Below are positions 15,588 to 23,756 of a stretch of 35,557 nt of DNA, in pieces; the stretch's first letter is position 1, and every line of letters begins with the position of its first letter. Source of the DNA: an uncultured Bacteroidales bacterium (GTDB lineage: Bacteria > Bacteroidota > Bacteroidia > Bacteroidales > UBA932); NCBI GenBank assembly GCA_945868745.1, contig CAMBMK010000013.1, positions 1 through 35,557 on the forward strand. The letters run 5' to 3'. Both the position numbers and the translations under genes were made by a program. The notes under the pieces are model-generated. The model was not told the DNA's origin. It ran no database searches and saw only the letters and a program-made list of their open reading frames with translations.

Positions 15588-17792
15588 TTAAAATTCGATG
15601 ATTGCGCGGGCAGGATACAAACCTCCATAATATACTGCATCGGAATACTGGATAACATCACCGTCGCAGTAGGTGATATGGCGGGCATTGAGACCGTCGT
15701 CTTCACTGTAGTAGGTGGTCACAGTCCAATATCCCTTGTATTCCTTCAGTGGGGTACCGCCTGCCGCTTCAATGCCGGCATTTACCTTGCTGAAGTTGGC
15801 GAAGATGGCCTTAAGCTGCTCCTGTGCAGGGAGGAACCATCCACCGTTGCCAAGATATACGCACCAATTTGCTGCAGGGAATTGGCCTATGTTTTCATAA
15901 AAGGTTGAGAACTTGTCGCAAATTGCCTTACCGTCGGTATCGCTGGAAGGAATCCAGCTGCCGGAAGTCTGGTTTGTAACCACCGAGGTCCAATGGCAAG
16001 GCTCACACTCGTCGAGAGAGATTACATATCCGTGCTCTCCGGTCTCGTCAATATAGGCAATGACACCGTCTGCGCCATTGAGAGTCATCTTGGTGCCGAT
16101 GGCAACCGAAGGTTCCGGTGTCTCCTCAGGAGCCTTGCGGCTTACATATGCGGATGCACGGGTAATCTGGGAGGATTCGGAGACTGACGCATAGCTGCTG
16201 AGAGCTTTCTCGCTGTCCCAATCCCACCAAACCTGGGCAGCATTGGAGAGGTTTTCGGCGTTCTGGGTTGAAGTCCAGTACTTGTAACCCTTCCTGAGGG
16301 AAGAACCGCCGGCTTCTGCAATGGCTGCATTGAGGGTACCGATATTGTTGAGGATGGCCTTCATCTCCTCTTCTGCAGGGAGATACCAGCTGTCTCCGAG
16401 GCTGTAGCACCACTGGTGTGCAGGGAACCAATTGATGTCGCTGTACGGGTTGTCGACAATGGAATTGCGGTTGGCAAGTCCGTCGGTAGTGCTGTAACCC
16501 TTGGTGTTGCCGGTACCGAACTCGAGGAATGACTTTTCCTGGAGTGAAAGTACCTTCACGCATTCCTCGTCGTCGTACCATACGATACCGATGACACCCT
16601 GGCGCTCATAGTATTCGCCGATGGTGTAGGACTCCTTGAGTGGAGGACATCCCCTCTGAAGAACGGATACGGTGATGATGTCGCCGGCGTCGCCGGTAAT
16701 GGTAATTACTGCATTCCTGTCCTCAGCTGCGGTGTTGAGCTCGGTCTGGAATACGAGGGTCTCAGTGTGAGGAGCCTTGGTCTCGATGTATTTGATCCAC
16801 TCTGCGTCAACGCTCACCTCATAGAGCATATTGGTGCTGACAGGGACCTCGATCACATTGGATGCGTCTGATACGGAGTAGCTTGAATTAGCCACTGAGA
16901 GCTCACCGGCCTCAAAGCAGATAGCCTGGTCGGCAACCTGGCTGGTGGTATTGTTGATGGCCTCCACGATTACAAGGCCTTCCTCCTGATCTGAAGGGAC
17001 GCTGATCTTGACAAGGCCTTCGGCTTCGTCGATGGATGCGGTCCAGCCGGCAGAGGTATATTTGATATATACTACAACTTGCTCGCCTTCCTTGACGCCC
17101 TTTACCTTGTAGGCTACGGATGCCTCGCTGCCCGGATGTACACCCACGGTTGTGGTCTCGCACACGAGCCTGAATGCGCCGAGAAGGGATACGGAGAATT
17201 CTTCGCCGTCGGCAAGGATGAAGGTCACTTCGTCCTCCCCGATTTCAACTTTCTCGAAGAAGGCGTCGCCGTCCTTTCCGTCTGCACCTTTGGCATAACC
17301 CAGAGTCGTGTAGTATTCATCTCCAGGCCACTTGATTACCCAATAATCAGAAATGATCCTGATTTCCGGTGTGAGGCCATCCTGACCGTTCACGCGGACC
17401 TTAGGATCGGTGTATTCGCCGTTGACAGTCCAGTAGTAGTTGCCGTCCTCCTCGTCGAGCTTGACGCCTACGACCGGAGTTGCACCGTCCTCACCGGAAA
17501 TGCCGTCTGCACCGTCATGGACAGTGACTTTCTCGCCGTTGCTGAGGGTAAGGGTGTAGTAGTTGATGCCATCCTTGGTCTCGGTGGTGACATCGCTGAT
17601 GTAACCGCCGTTCTTGATGGTGTTTACGAGAGACGACAGGGATGAAATCTGCTCGTTGAGCGATTTGAGGGTCTCCTCAATCTTGTCAACCCTGCCTTCA
17701 AGGTTGTCGACTTTGTCTTCAAGGTCATCAATCCTTGAACAACCGGCCAATGCCACGAGGGCACAGCACAAAAGGGTGAAAAATTTTTTCAT
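15588..17792 (-). CDS. Surface lipoprotein: coiled coil, DUF4988/collagen-like, BACON and two DUF1566-like domains
   Basis: The 734-residue protein has a lipobox at Cys18 (ALAGC) and a clear heptad coiled coil (about 20-60, IDDLEDKVDNLEGRVDKIE), so it probably oligomerises. A DUF4988-type region follows with short collagen-like Gly-X-Y pieces (GADGISGEDGATP, GADGKDGDA). A BACON domain spans about 295-382. Two copies of a DUF1566-like module follow (about 388-548 and 563-734), marked by WYLPAEEEMKAIL and WFLPAQEQLKAIF. The trimeric-looking stalk with paired heads suggests a surface binding protein. It lies 8 bases upstream of the next gene. No enzyme motif is seen. Confidence 0.88.
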   Translation of the reverse strand: MKKFFTLLCCALVALAGCSRIDDLEDKVDNLEGRVDKIEETLKSLNEQISSLSSLVNTIKNGGYISDVTTETKDGINYYTLTLSNGEKVTVHDGADGISGEDGATPVVGVKLDEEDGNYYWTVNGEYTDPKVRVNGQDGLTPEIRIISDYWVIKWPGDEYYTTLGYAKGADGKDGDAFFEKVEIGEDEVTFILADGEEFSVSLLGAFRLVCETTTVGVHPGSEASVAYKVKGVKEGEQVVVYIKYTSAGWTASIDEAEGLVKISVPSDQEEGLVIVEAINNTTSQVADQAICFEAGELSVANSSYSVSDASNVIEVPVSTNMLYEVSVDAEWIKYIETKAPHTETLVFQTELNTAAEDRNAVITITGDAGDIITVSVLQRGCPPLKESYTIGEYYERQGVIGIVWYDDEECVKVLSLQEKSFLEFGTGNTKGYSTTDGLANRNSIVDNPYSDINWFPAHQWCYSLGDSWYLPAEEEMKAILNNIGTLNAAIAEAGGSSLRKGYKYWTSTQNAENLSNAAQVWWDWDSEKALSSYASVSESSQITRASAYVSRKAPEETPEPSVAIGTKMTLNGADGVIAYIDETGEHGYVISLDECEPCHWTSVVTNQTSGSWIPSSDTDGKAICDKFSTFYENIGQFPAANWCVYLGNGGWFLPAQEQLKAIFANFSKVNAGIEAAGGTPLKEYKGYWTVTTYYSEDDGLNARHITYCDGDVIQYSDAVYYGGLYPARAIIEF

Positions 17793-17815
17793 TGCGCGTT
17801 ATTTGTGTTATTGTA

Positions 17816-19693
17816 CTATCTGTCAATCATTACAGGAGGTGCGAGAGGCACGAATACCTCCACGCAGTTGGTCTTGGCTCCGGTATTGTCGCTCTTGACC
17901 TTGTCGTTGGCGTAGAAATCAGTGAGGCTGAAGGTCTTGCCGGAAGCCTTGAAGATACGCCTTGCGATGGCCTCGCGTGAAGGGGCATTGTAGTACTGCC
18001 TGTTGTCCTCCATGCAGCTGATGTACTCCGGCCTCCAGACACCCTGGCCGTAGAGCATTCCTCCCTCGTAGAAGCCCACTGCATCATAGCCGGAGCGGCC
18101 GATGAAGTGGCCCCAGTGTGCCTGTGAGGCATCGTTGGTGAAGGAAATGTTGTAGCCGTAGTAAGGGTCGATTGTGCGCCAGTCCTTGACCATGTCGATG
18201 CTTGATGCAGGAAGCGCCTCCTTGTAGTAGCGGTACTCGTCGAGCAGACGGCCGAATCCGTGTCCGCCGCACTCGTGCGAAACGATGCTTGCGAAGGTCG
18301 GGCCCGCAGGGCAGATGGAAACGGAACGTCCCGTCCTCTCCATCCAGCAGGTTCCCGCATAGACATTGAGGTTGACCATCATGAGAATGGTGGTGTTCTG
18401 GAGGTCCTGGTTGGTGACTCCCGGCACCTTGAGGGCATAGGAATATGCCTTGTCCTGGTCGCAGTTCACCGCAGTGCTGTTGCCGCCTTCGAGAGTGGCG
18501 GAGAATGCCGTGTTCCTGGTCTGGGCAGGACAGCCCTGCATATCCTTGAGCACAGTGGCGCCGCTTTCCTGTGAGTAAACAGCTATCGTGGTGATCCTGA
18601 AATGGTTCTTGTAGGAAGCATAAGGCTCCGGAGTGAAGAACGCAGCCACGGCTGCATCCACGTCACGGTCAAATTTGCCGCCCTCGGAGTAGTCGTCCCT
18701 GGTGTAGCCGTCACCCATGATGATGAGGTGGACAGGCTTCGGGGCACCCGCAGACTCGGTCTGGTATCTTACAATGTCGCCGTCGTCATATGCGCCGCCG
18801 TCGCTTGTCACAAACGATCTGGTCGCGCTGAAAGCCTCACCGCCGAAACCGTCGCGCACCCTGACTTTCCACAGATAGGCAGTCTCCCTCGAGAGAAGGT
18901 CTGAAGGCTTGCAGGATGTGGTGGAAGACTCGTAGGTGGACCAGTTCTGGCCCCCGTCAACGGAAAGCATGAGCGTATAGGTCACCTCGTCGCCGTCAGG
19001 GTCGGTTGCAGCCTTCCAGGTAAAGACTCCGCTGATTTTCACTTCGGTCGCATTGTCCTCCGGCGAGAGGAGCTCGGGAGCCTCGGGAGCCTGGTTAGGC
19101 ATTGCCTGGCTGACGCTGATCATTGTGAAGGTGGTGCCGTATTTGAGGGTGATGAACTGCTTTGACCTCGGGGTCCTGTCGGTGAAAGGAGCCGGGGTGA
19201 GAACCACGTCCACATTGCCCGCACTTCCCTTTTCAGGGCTGACGGTGCACCATGAAGGTATGCTTGACTTGTCGAACTCCCAGTCGAACTTTGAAGAGAC
19301 GGTCAGGGTGACCGGAGTCCCCTTTTCGTCAAATTCGACGGAGTATGAGCTTACAAGGAAATCGACGCCCTCCTGACTGACTGCAATGGTGCAAGGTCCG
19401 CCGTTGCCGCTGACCGTCACCTTGCCCGTACGCGGGATGCCGTCGTTCCTTCTGGCGGTTACCGAGAGCTGGCCGCTGCCGCTGCCGGAAGTCGGCGAGC
19501 AGACAATCCAGTCGCAGTCGGAAGCCGCACTCCATTCGCCCCCTGCGGTAATGCTTACCGACAGTTTCTGTCCGGCCGCAGAGAAATTGAGCTGTTGCTC
19601 GGACACGCTGAGCGAAGCATTCTCCTTGCTGCAGGAGAAGAGTCCTGCAAGCAAGAAGAACGTCATAAGGATGTGCAATGATTTTTTCATCAT
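17816..19693 (-). CDS. M64 family metallopeptidase lipoprotein (IgA-peptidase family) with BACON domains
   Basis: The 625-residue protein has a lipobox at Cys21 (GLFSC), two BACON-like domains (about 27-108 and 114-196) and an Fn3/Ig-like domain (201-297). The M64 catalytic domain begins around 315 with VHLIIMGDGYTRDDY. The zinc site is SHECGGHGFGRLLDEY (472-487): His473, Glu474, His478 and the downstream DEY. Three residues separate Glu474 from the second His, giving HExxGH rather than HExxH. The family includes an IgA-cleaving enzyme. Together with the BACON domains, this suggests attack on secreted glycoproteins at the cell surface, which is inference. The start overlaps the upstream stop by four bases. 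Confidence 0.93.
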   Translation of the reverse strand: MMKKSLHILMTFFLLAGLFSCSKENASLSVSEQQLNFSAAGQKLSVSITAGGEWSAASDCDWIVCSPTSGSGSGQLSVTARRNDGIPRTGKVTVSGNGGPCTIAVSQEGVDFLVSSYSVEFDEKGTPVTLTVSSKFDWEFDKSSIPSWCTVSPEKGSAGNVDVVLTPAPFTDRTPRSKQFITLKYGTTFTMISVSQAMPNQAPEAPELLSPEDNATEVKISGVFTWKAATDPDGDEVTYTLMLSVDGGQNWSTYESSTTSCKPSDLLSRETAYLWKVRVRDGFGGEAFSATRSFVTSDGGAYDDGDIVRYQTESAGAPKPVHLIIMGDGYTRDDYSEGGKFDRDVDAAVAAFFTPEPYASYKNHFRITTIAVYSQESGATVLKDMQGCPAQTRNTAFSATLEGGNSTAVNCDQDKAYSYALKVPGVTNQDLQNTTILMMVNLNVYAGTCWMERTGRSVSICPAGPTFASIVSHECGGHGFGRLLDEYRYYKEALPASSIDMVKDWRTIDPYYGYNISFTNDASQAHWGHFIGRSGYDAVGFYEGGMLYGQGVWRPEYISCMEDNRQYYNAPSREAIARRIFKASGKTFSLTDFYANDKVKSDNTGAKTNCVEVFVPLAPPVMIDR

Positions 19694-21255
19694 TCAACGA
19701 ATGTAAGTGCCGAACCGCTCTCCACGAAGCCGTAAGACCTCAGGTAAGCTCCTGATGTGGTGTGGAGTGCGTATTCAAATTCGGTAATGGATACGAGAGT
19801 ACCGTCTTCGGCGATGCTTACGACAATCGGTTCAACTCCGGATGTGCCGCTGCCCCAGAACACGAGGAACTGGCTCTGGGCCGCGTCTGCATAGTACAGT
19901 GCATTGCCGAATACCGGCTCGGTCTGGAGGGCTCCCCTGTAGTACCACTGTCCGTCGAAGGTGATGGTCATCTTGGCATAGTCGATGGTACCGCGGAGAA
20001 CAGGCATGACAGGATCGGTGGAACCGAAGAGGTCCCTGCCGATGTTGAACCAGTCGGACTCGAGATTGACCACGGAGCCGCCTTCGCTTGTGAATGTCAT
20101 ATTGAAGGCGCCTGCGGATGAAGGAACGGAGTAAGTTCCGAGGATCACATCGAATGAAGTGTATTTGAAGCCGCTTGAAGGCACTTCATACTCGGCGTTG
20201 AGGTTGCCCCAGGTGTCGAAGATGGCACCACGGTCAATGTGGACGTCGAATGCAGCCTTAGGAGACCTCGGGAGGACCACCTTCATCACCCTCTTGTTCT
20301 CGATGGTGAAGTCGGCATATGCATACTCCTTCTTGTCGGATTCGGCATATACGACGCTCACGGCCTTGTCGAGGTTAGGGTTGGCATAGACATCGAACGG
20401 GAATGTGATCTCGATGGCGGCGCCTTCCTGCTTCCATGCTGCAGGGTCGTCAACCATCTTGAAATAGCTGTCATCTACGGTGAAGTCAACCGGAGACTCT
20501 GCCCAGAAGAGGTTCTTGCCCTCCTCGGTATCGATATCAAATGAGGATACCACACCGTAGGCCTTGTTGCCGTTGACATCGGTGAAGAGTCCGTAGGAGT
20601 AGCTTACCACATAGCCGGCTCCGTTGCCTGGACGCGGGCAGTTGAAGGTGGCCACATTGTCCTCGACGCTGATATACTCGAGCGGAAGGTTTTCTGGACT
20701 GGTCACCACGCCCTCTCCGAACTTGATGTACTGGATGGTGGCTGAGCCCTCCTGGCTGAGGAGAATCTTCTCAGAGTATGTGAGCGTGAGCACATTGCCG
20801 TCAACCCTTGCAGCGACAATCGAAGGAATCTCGGTGTCGGTGACGTGGATTGGGCAGGATGCCACCTCGCTGAGCACTCCCTCGTCGGTGATTGCAGCGG
20901 CATAGACGATGTAGTTGGCGTCAGGCTCGCAGTCAAACTCGACCTTCACCTTGGTCTTGTCCACGGTGTTGAATACCCCGCTCTGGAGCGCTGTACCGAT
21001 CTGGTCCATCACGATGTCCTGGGCAACCGGGGCCTGGGTGCTTGTGCTCGGCATGACGACATAGCCGAACTGCGATGCCGGGAAGCCGGTGGAAACGGTG
21101 AACGTCAGGTAGTAGTTGGTCACATTGTTCTGTTCGATAGTGACCACCGGCCTTTCCTTGCCGGCGTTGGCCTTGCTCAGCTCGCTTTCCTTGCTGCAGG
21201 ATACGGCAAGCATAAGAAGACAGGCAAATATCGAAGTGATTTTAATGCTTTTCAT
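19690..21255 (-). CDS. Unknown SusCD-associated surface lipoprotein with Ig-like domains
   Basis: The 521-residue protein has a signal MKSIKITSIFACLLMLAVSC with the lipid Cys at 20 and acidic residues behind it (SKESE). The body is beta-rich. An N-terminal Fn3-like region (about 35-140) is followed by Ig-like units with a VDGNVLTLTYSEKI pattern, resembling bacterial Ig (SbsA-like) folds. The C-terminal 150 residues (YTSFDVILGTYSVPS to the end) look like a barrel-type domain found in SusCD-linked lipoproteins. I recognise no enzyme motif. Its place two genes after susD suggests an auxiliary substrate-binding protein, like SusE or SusF in position. Confidence 0.82.
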   Translation of the reverse strand: MKSIKITSIFACLLMLAVSCSKESELSKANAGKERPVVTIEQNNVTNYYLTFTVSTGFPASQFGYVVMPSTSTQAPVAQDIVMDQIGTALQSGVFNTVDKTKVKVEFDCEPDANYIVYAAAITDEGVLSEVASCPIHVTDTEIPSIVAARVDGNVLTLTYSEKILLSQEGSATIQYIKFGEGVVTSPENLPLEYISVEDNVATFNCPRPGNGAGYVVSYSYGLFTDVNGNKAYGVVSSFDIDTEEGKNLFWAESPVDFTVDDSYFKMVDDPAAWKQEGAAIEITFPFDVYANPNLDKAVSVVYAESDKKEYAYADFTIENKRVMKVVLPRSPKAAFDVHIDRGAIFDTWGNLNAEYEVPSSGFKYTSFDVILGTYSVPSSAGAFNMTFTSEGGSVVNLESDWFNIGRDLFGSTDPVMPVLRGTIDYAKMTITFDGQWYYRGALQTEPVFGNALYYADAAQSQFLVFWGSGTSGVEPIVVSIAEDGTLVSITEFEYALHTTSGAYLRSYGFVESGSALTFVE

Positions 21256-21262
21256 TGTCTTT

Positions 21263-22219
21263 CTACTTGTTGCGTGTCAGTACGATATCTGTGTAAATCA
21301 TCCATACGTTTTCGGTATAGACTCCGTCCAACGTAAAGATGGCAGCGGTGAGGCCATAGCCGCCCTGCTGGAATGTGATGGTGTTGAAATCACTGCTCCA
21401 GGTACCCTCGAGAGGGGTGAGCATATTGATTGCCAGACCATCGCCTGAAGGTTCTACGCCACAGCACCTGATGATGCATTCGAAGTCAAGGTCAGAGAAC
21501 TGGAACATATTGGCCATAAGCACATTGTTCTGCACCTTGAGAAGACGGTTGTCCTCGTCGTAGTCCATATACCATACAGGCTGCTTTTCAGGAGCACGCG
21601 AAGACTCCCTCTGGTAAGGGCCGAAGCCCCAGCATACGAGCACGCGGCCTTCGTTGTTGGCGATGTCCGAATCGTTGAATCCGCCGCTGATGTTGACAGA
21701 GAAGGTTTGAGCAGCACCGGTGTGGTCCTTGGCGTGTGCCGTCCAGTCGCCCATGAGCTTGTCGTAAGGGTTGTTGTCGTTGTCGCGGATTTCGAGGGTG
21801 GCGGTGGAGGTGGCCACGGAAGCTCCCTTGACATTGACGATGGACAGTTCGATAAACCTTGAATCGGCGATGATGTCATCGTCCTTTACCGTAAACTCCA
21901 CATAGACAGGAGCAAGGTCCTTGCCCGCAATCCTGAAGTCTTCGGACTGGGTGAAATGGATGATGTCATTGACCTGGAGAGTCTCGTCGGAAGTCACCTT
22001 TGCCTGGATGTCGAAGGTGACAGGATATGACTCGGCTTCTCCGCTCACCTCAATCTGGATCTTGGTGAGGCCTGCGCCTTCCTTGATCCTGTATGAGTCC
22101 TTGGCGAAACCGATGGTGATGTCTCCGGCGCCCTTTTCCTCATTGGAACAGGAAACGGCTGCCAGGACCGGCAGGATGATACCGGCAATGAATGATATGT
22201 ATTTTTTCATATTGCTCAT
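21263..22219 (-). CDS. Unknown SusCD-associated lipoprotein with a Calx-beta-like N-terminal domain
   Basis: The 318-residue protein has a lipobox at Cys24 (LAAVSC) followed by SNEEKGAGD. The N-terminal half (about 33-150) resembles Calx-beta or DUF4843-type domains: ITIGFAKDSYRIKEGAG, then FTVKDDDIIADSRFIELSI and ATLEIRDND. The C-terminal half (from LMGDWTAH) looks like a small barrel domain. It is the first gene after susD, the usual place of an auxiliary glycan- or peptide-binding lipoprotein. Start could be Met1 (22219) or Met4 (22210). No catalytic residues can be recognised. Confidence 0.82.
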   Translation of the reverse strand: MSNMKKYISFIAGIILPVLAAVSCSNEEKGAGDITIGFAKDSYRIKEGAGLTKIQIEVSGEAESYPVTFDIQAKVTSDETLQVNDIIHFTQSEDFRIAGKDLAPVYVEFTVKDDDIIADSRFIELSIVNVKGASVATSTATLEIRDNDNNPYDKLMGDWTAHAKDHTGAAQTFSVNISGGFNDSDIANNEGRVLVCWGFGPYQRESSRAPEKQPVWYMDYDEDNRLLKVQNNVLMANMFQFSDLDFECIIRCCGVEPSGDGLAINMLTPLEGTWSSDFNTITFQQGGYGLTAAIFTLDGVYTENVWMIYTDIVLTRNK

Positions 22220-22225
22220 TCGATA

Positions 22226-23743
22226 TTAGTTTTTATAAGCTGGATTCTGTTCCATCTGAGGGTTTGCCTCCATCTCTGCAGTAGGGATAGGCCACAGGAA
22301 GAACGGATCGTCCGCCGGACGGGTTGCACCGACATAGTTGTCACCCGGCATTACGTATGATGGATCCTGTCCTGCAGAACGGCTGAAGCCGATATGCCAC
22401 CTCTTGAGGTCGTTGAGACGGTGTCCCTCGCAGAAGAGCTCGCGTACGCGCTCGTCGCGGATAGCGTTGGTAAGGCTGGCACCGGACCACTCCTGGTCTA
22501 CCCAGCCGCTGATGCGTGCTCTCTTGAGGGCGTTGAGGTAGAAGGAAGCAACTCCCTCCTGTCCGGCCCTGTTGGAAGCAGCCTCGGCTGCGATGAGGTA
22601 CATCTCGGAGATCCTGAAGACCTTAGGCATATTGACATAGTTGGTCACGCTGCTGTAGAGCTTAGGGTTGCCCGGATACTTGACCATGAGTGTCATCCTT
22701 CCCGGTACAGGGGTGGAGATGTCGCGGGTGCTGAACCAGCTTGCGTAGCGGATGTCCTTTGACTGGTCGTAGAGGTTGAGGACCCAGTCTTCAGGGATGT
22801 ACTGCGGATTGTCCTCGCCGACCATTCCGGAAGTGTTGTAGATGAAGTAGCGGAATGAGTATCCCACATCGTCCGGACCGGTCATGGCAACCTGCCAGAT
22901 GGACTCGGAAAGATTGTCGTTCTTCCATCCGTCGGCAAATCTCTTAGCGTCGGTCACAAGGGTGTATTTTTTGCCGTTGATGAGGGAGATGGCGCTGGTC
23001 AGAGCCGTATCATAGTCCTGCATATAGAGGGCGACCCTTGCAGTGAGGGCGGTTACCACGTCCTTGGTCACATAGGCCGAATTCGGGGTACCCTCGGACG
23101 TGATGTTCTGGCGGGCCTCCTCAAGGTCGAGAAGCACCCTTTCGTATGTCTCCTCGAGGCTGTTGCGTGAAGGATACTTGCTTGAGTCTCCGGTAGGCTC
23201 ATAGATGGTCACTACCGGCACACCCATCTGCTCCGCTGCGGTTGCAGGGTCATATGCCTCGCAGAAATACTGGGCAAGGAGGAAATACATATGGGCGCGG
23301 AGATAGCAGGCCACGCCGTACATTTCCCTTACCTGGGCCTCTTCGCTTTCAGTGAGAGTGCCTCTCTCGATAAGCTTTTTGGTACCCTCGATGAGGTAGT
23401 TGGCATTTCCGATATAGCCGTAGAGACCGAACCAGATGCTTGAAGCTGTGCTGTTGGATGCGGTCACGGTGTAGCTGTAGAAGTCACCGTCGAAGTTGCC
23501 GAAGTTCTTTACGGCGTGGAACAGGTCGGTCTGGAGCTCCGGGCTATAGACAAAGGTACCTGTAAAGATGTACTTCATGCCGGAATAGAGTCCGTTGAGG
23601 AAGGCCTGGCAGTCTGCAGGGCTTTCCATTGACTCATCGGTGTTGATGGCATTGTCCGGGAATTTGTCGAGACTGCACGAAACCGCAAGGAATGCAGTTG
23701 CCGCAGAAATCAGGACTGTCTTGAGTAATATATTGAATTTCAT
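22226..23743 (-). CDS. SusD/RagB family substrate-capturing lipoprotein
   Basis: SusD-like proteins form the lid on the SusC channel and hand substrate to it. The 505-residue protein starts MKFNILLKTVLISAATAFLA with lipobox AVSC and SLDKFPDN after it. It has the expected helical (TPR-like) body: ECYLRAHMYFLLAQYF-like helices (VACYLRAHMYFLLAQYF) and the late motif RVRELFCEGHRLNDLKRW. The end FFLWPIPTAEMEANPQMEQN is a standard SusD C-terminus. The ATG at 23743 is chosen because it gives the signal peptide directly. A frame to 23776 would overlap susC. In Porphyromonas the RagAB pair imports peptides, a good analogy for a locus with proteases. Confidence 0.96.
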   Translation of the reverse strand: MKFNILLKTVLISAATAFLAVSCSLDKFPDNAINTDESMESPADCQAFLNGLYSGMKYIFTGTFVYSPELQTDLFHAVKNFGNFDGDFYSYTVTASNSTASSIWFGLYGYIGNANYLIEGTKKLIERGTLTESEEAQVREMYGVACYLRAHMYFLLAQYFCEAYDPATAAEQMGVPVVTIYEPTGDSSKYPSRNSLEETYERVLLDLEEARQNITSEGTPNSAYVTKDVVTALTARVALYMQDYDTALTSAISLINGKKYTLVTDAKRFADGWKNDNLSESIWQVAMTGPDDVGYSFRYFIYNTSGMVGEDNPQYIPEDWVLNLYDQSKDIRYASWFSTRDISTPVPGRMTLMVKYPGNPKLYSSVTNYVNMPKVFRISEMYLIAAEAASNRAGQEGVASFYLNALKRARISGWVDQEWSGASLTNAIRDERVRELFCEGHRLNDLKRWHIGFSRSAGQDPSYVMPGDNYVGATRPADDPFFLWPIPTAEMEANPQMEQNPAYKN

Positions 23744-23756
23744 AGTAGCAATTGTA

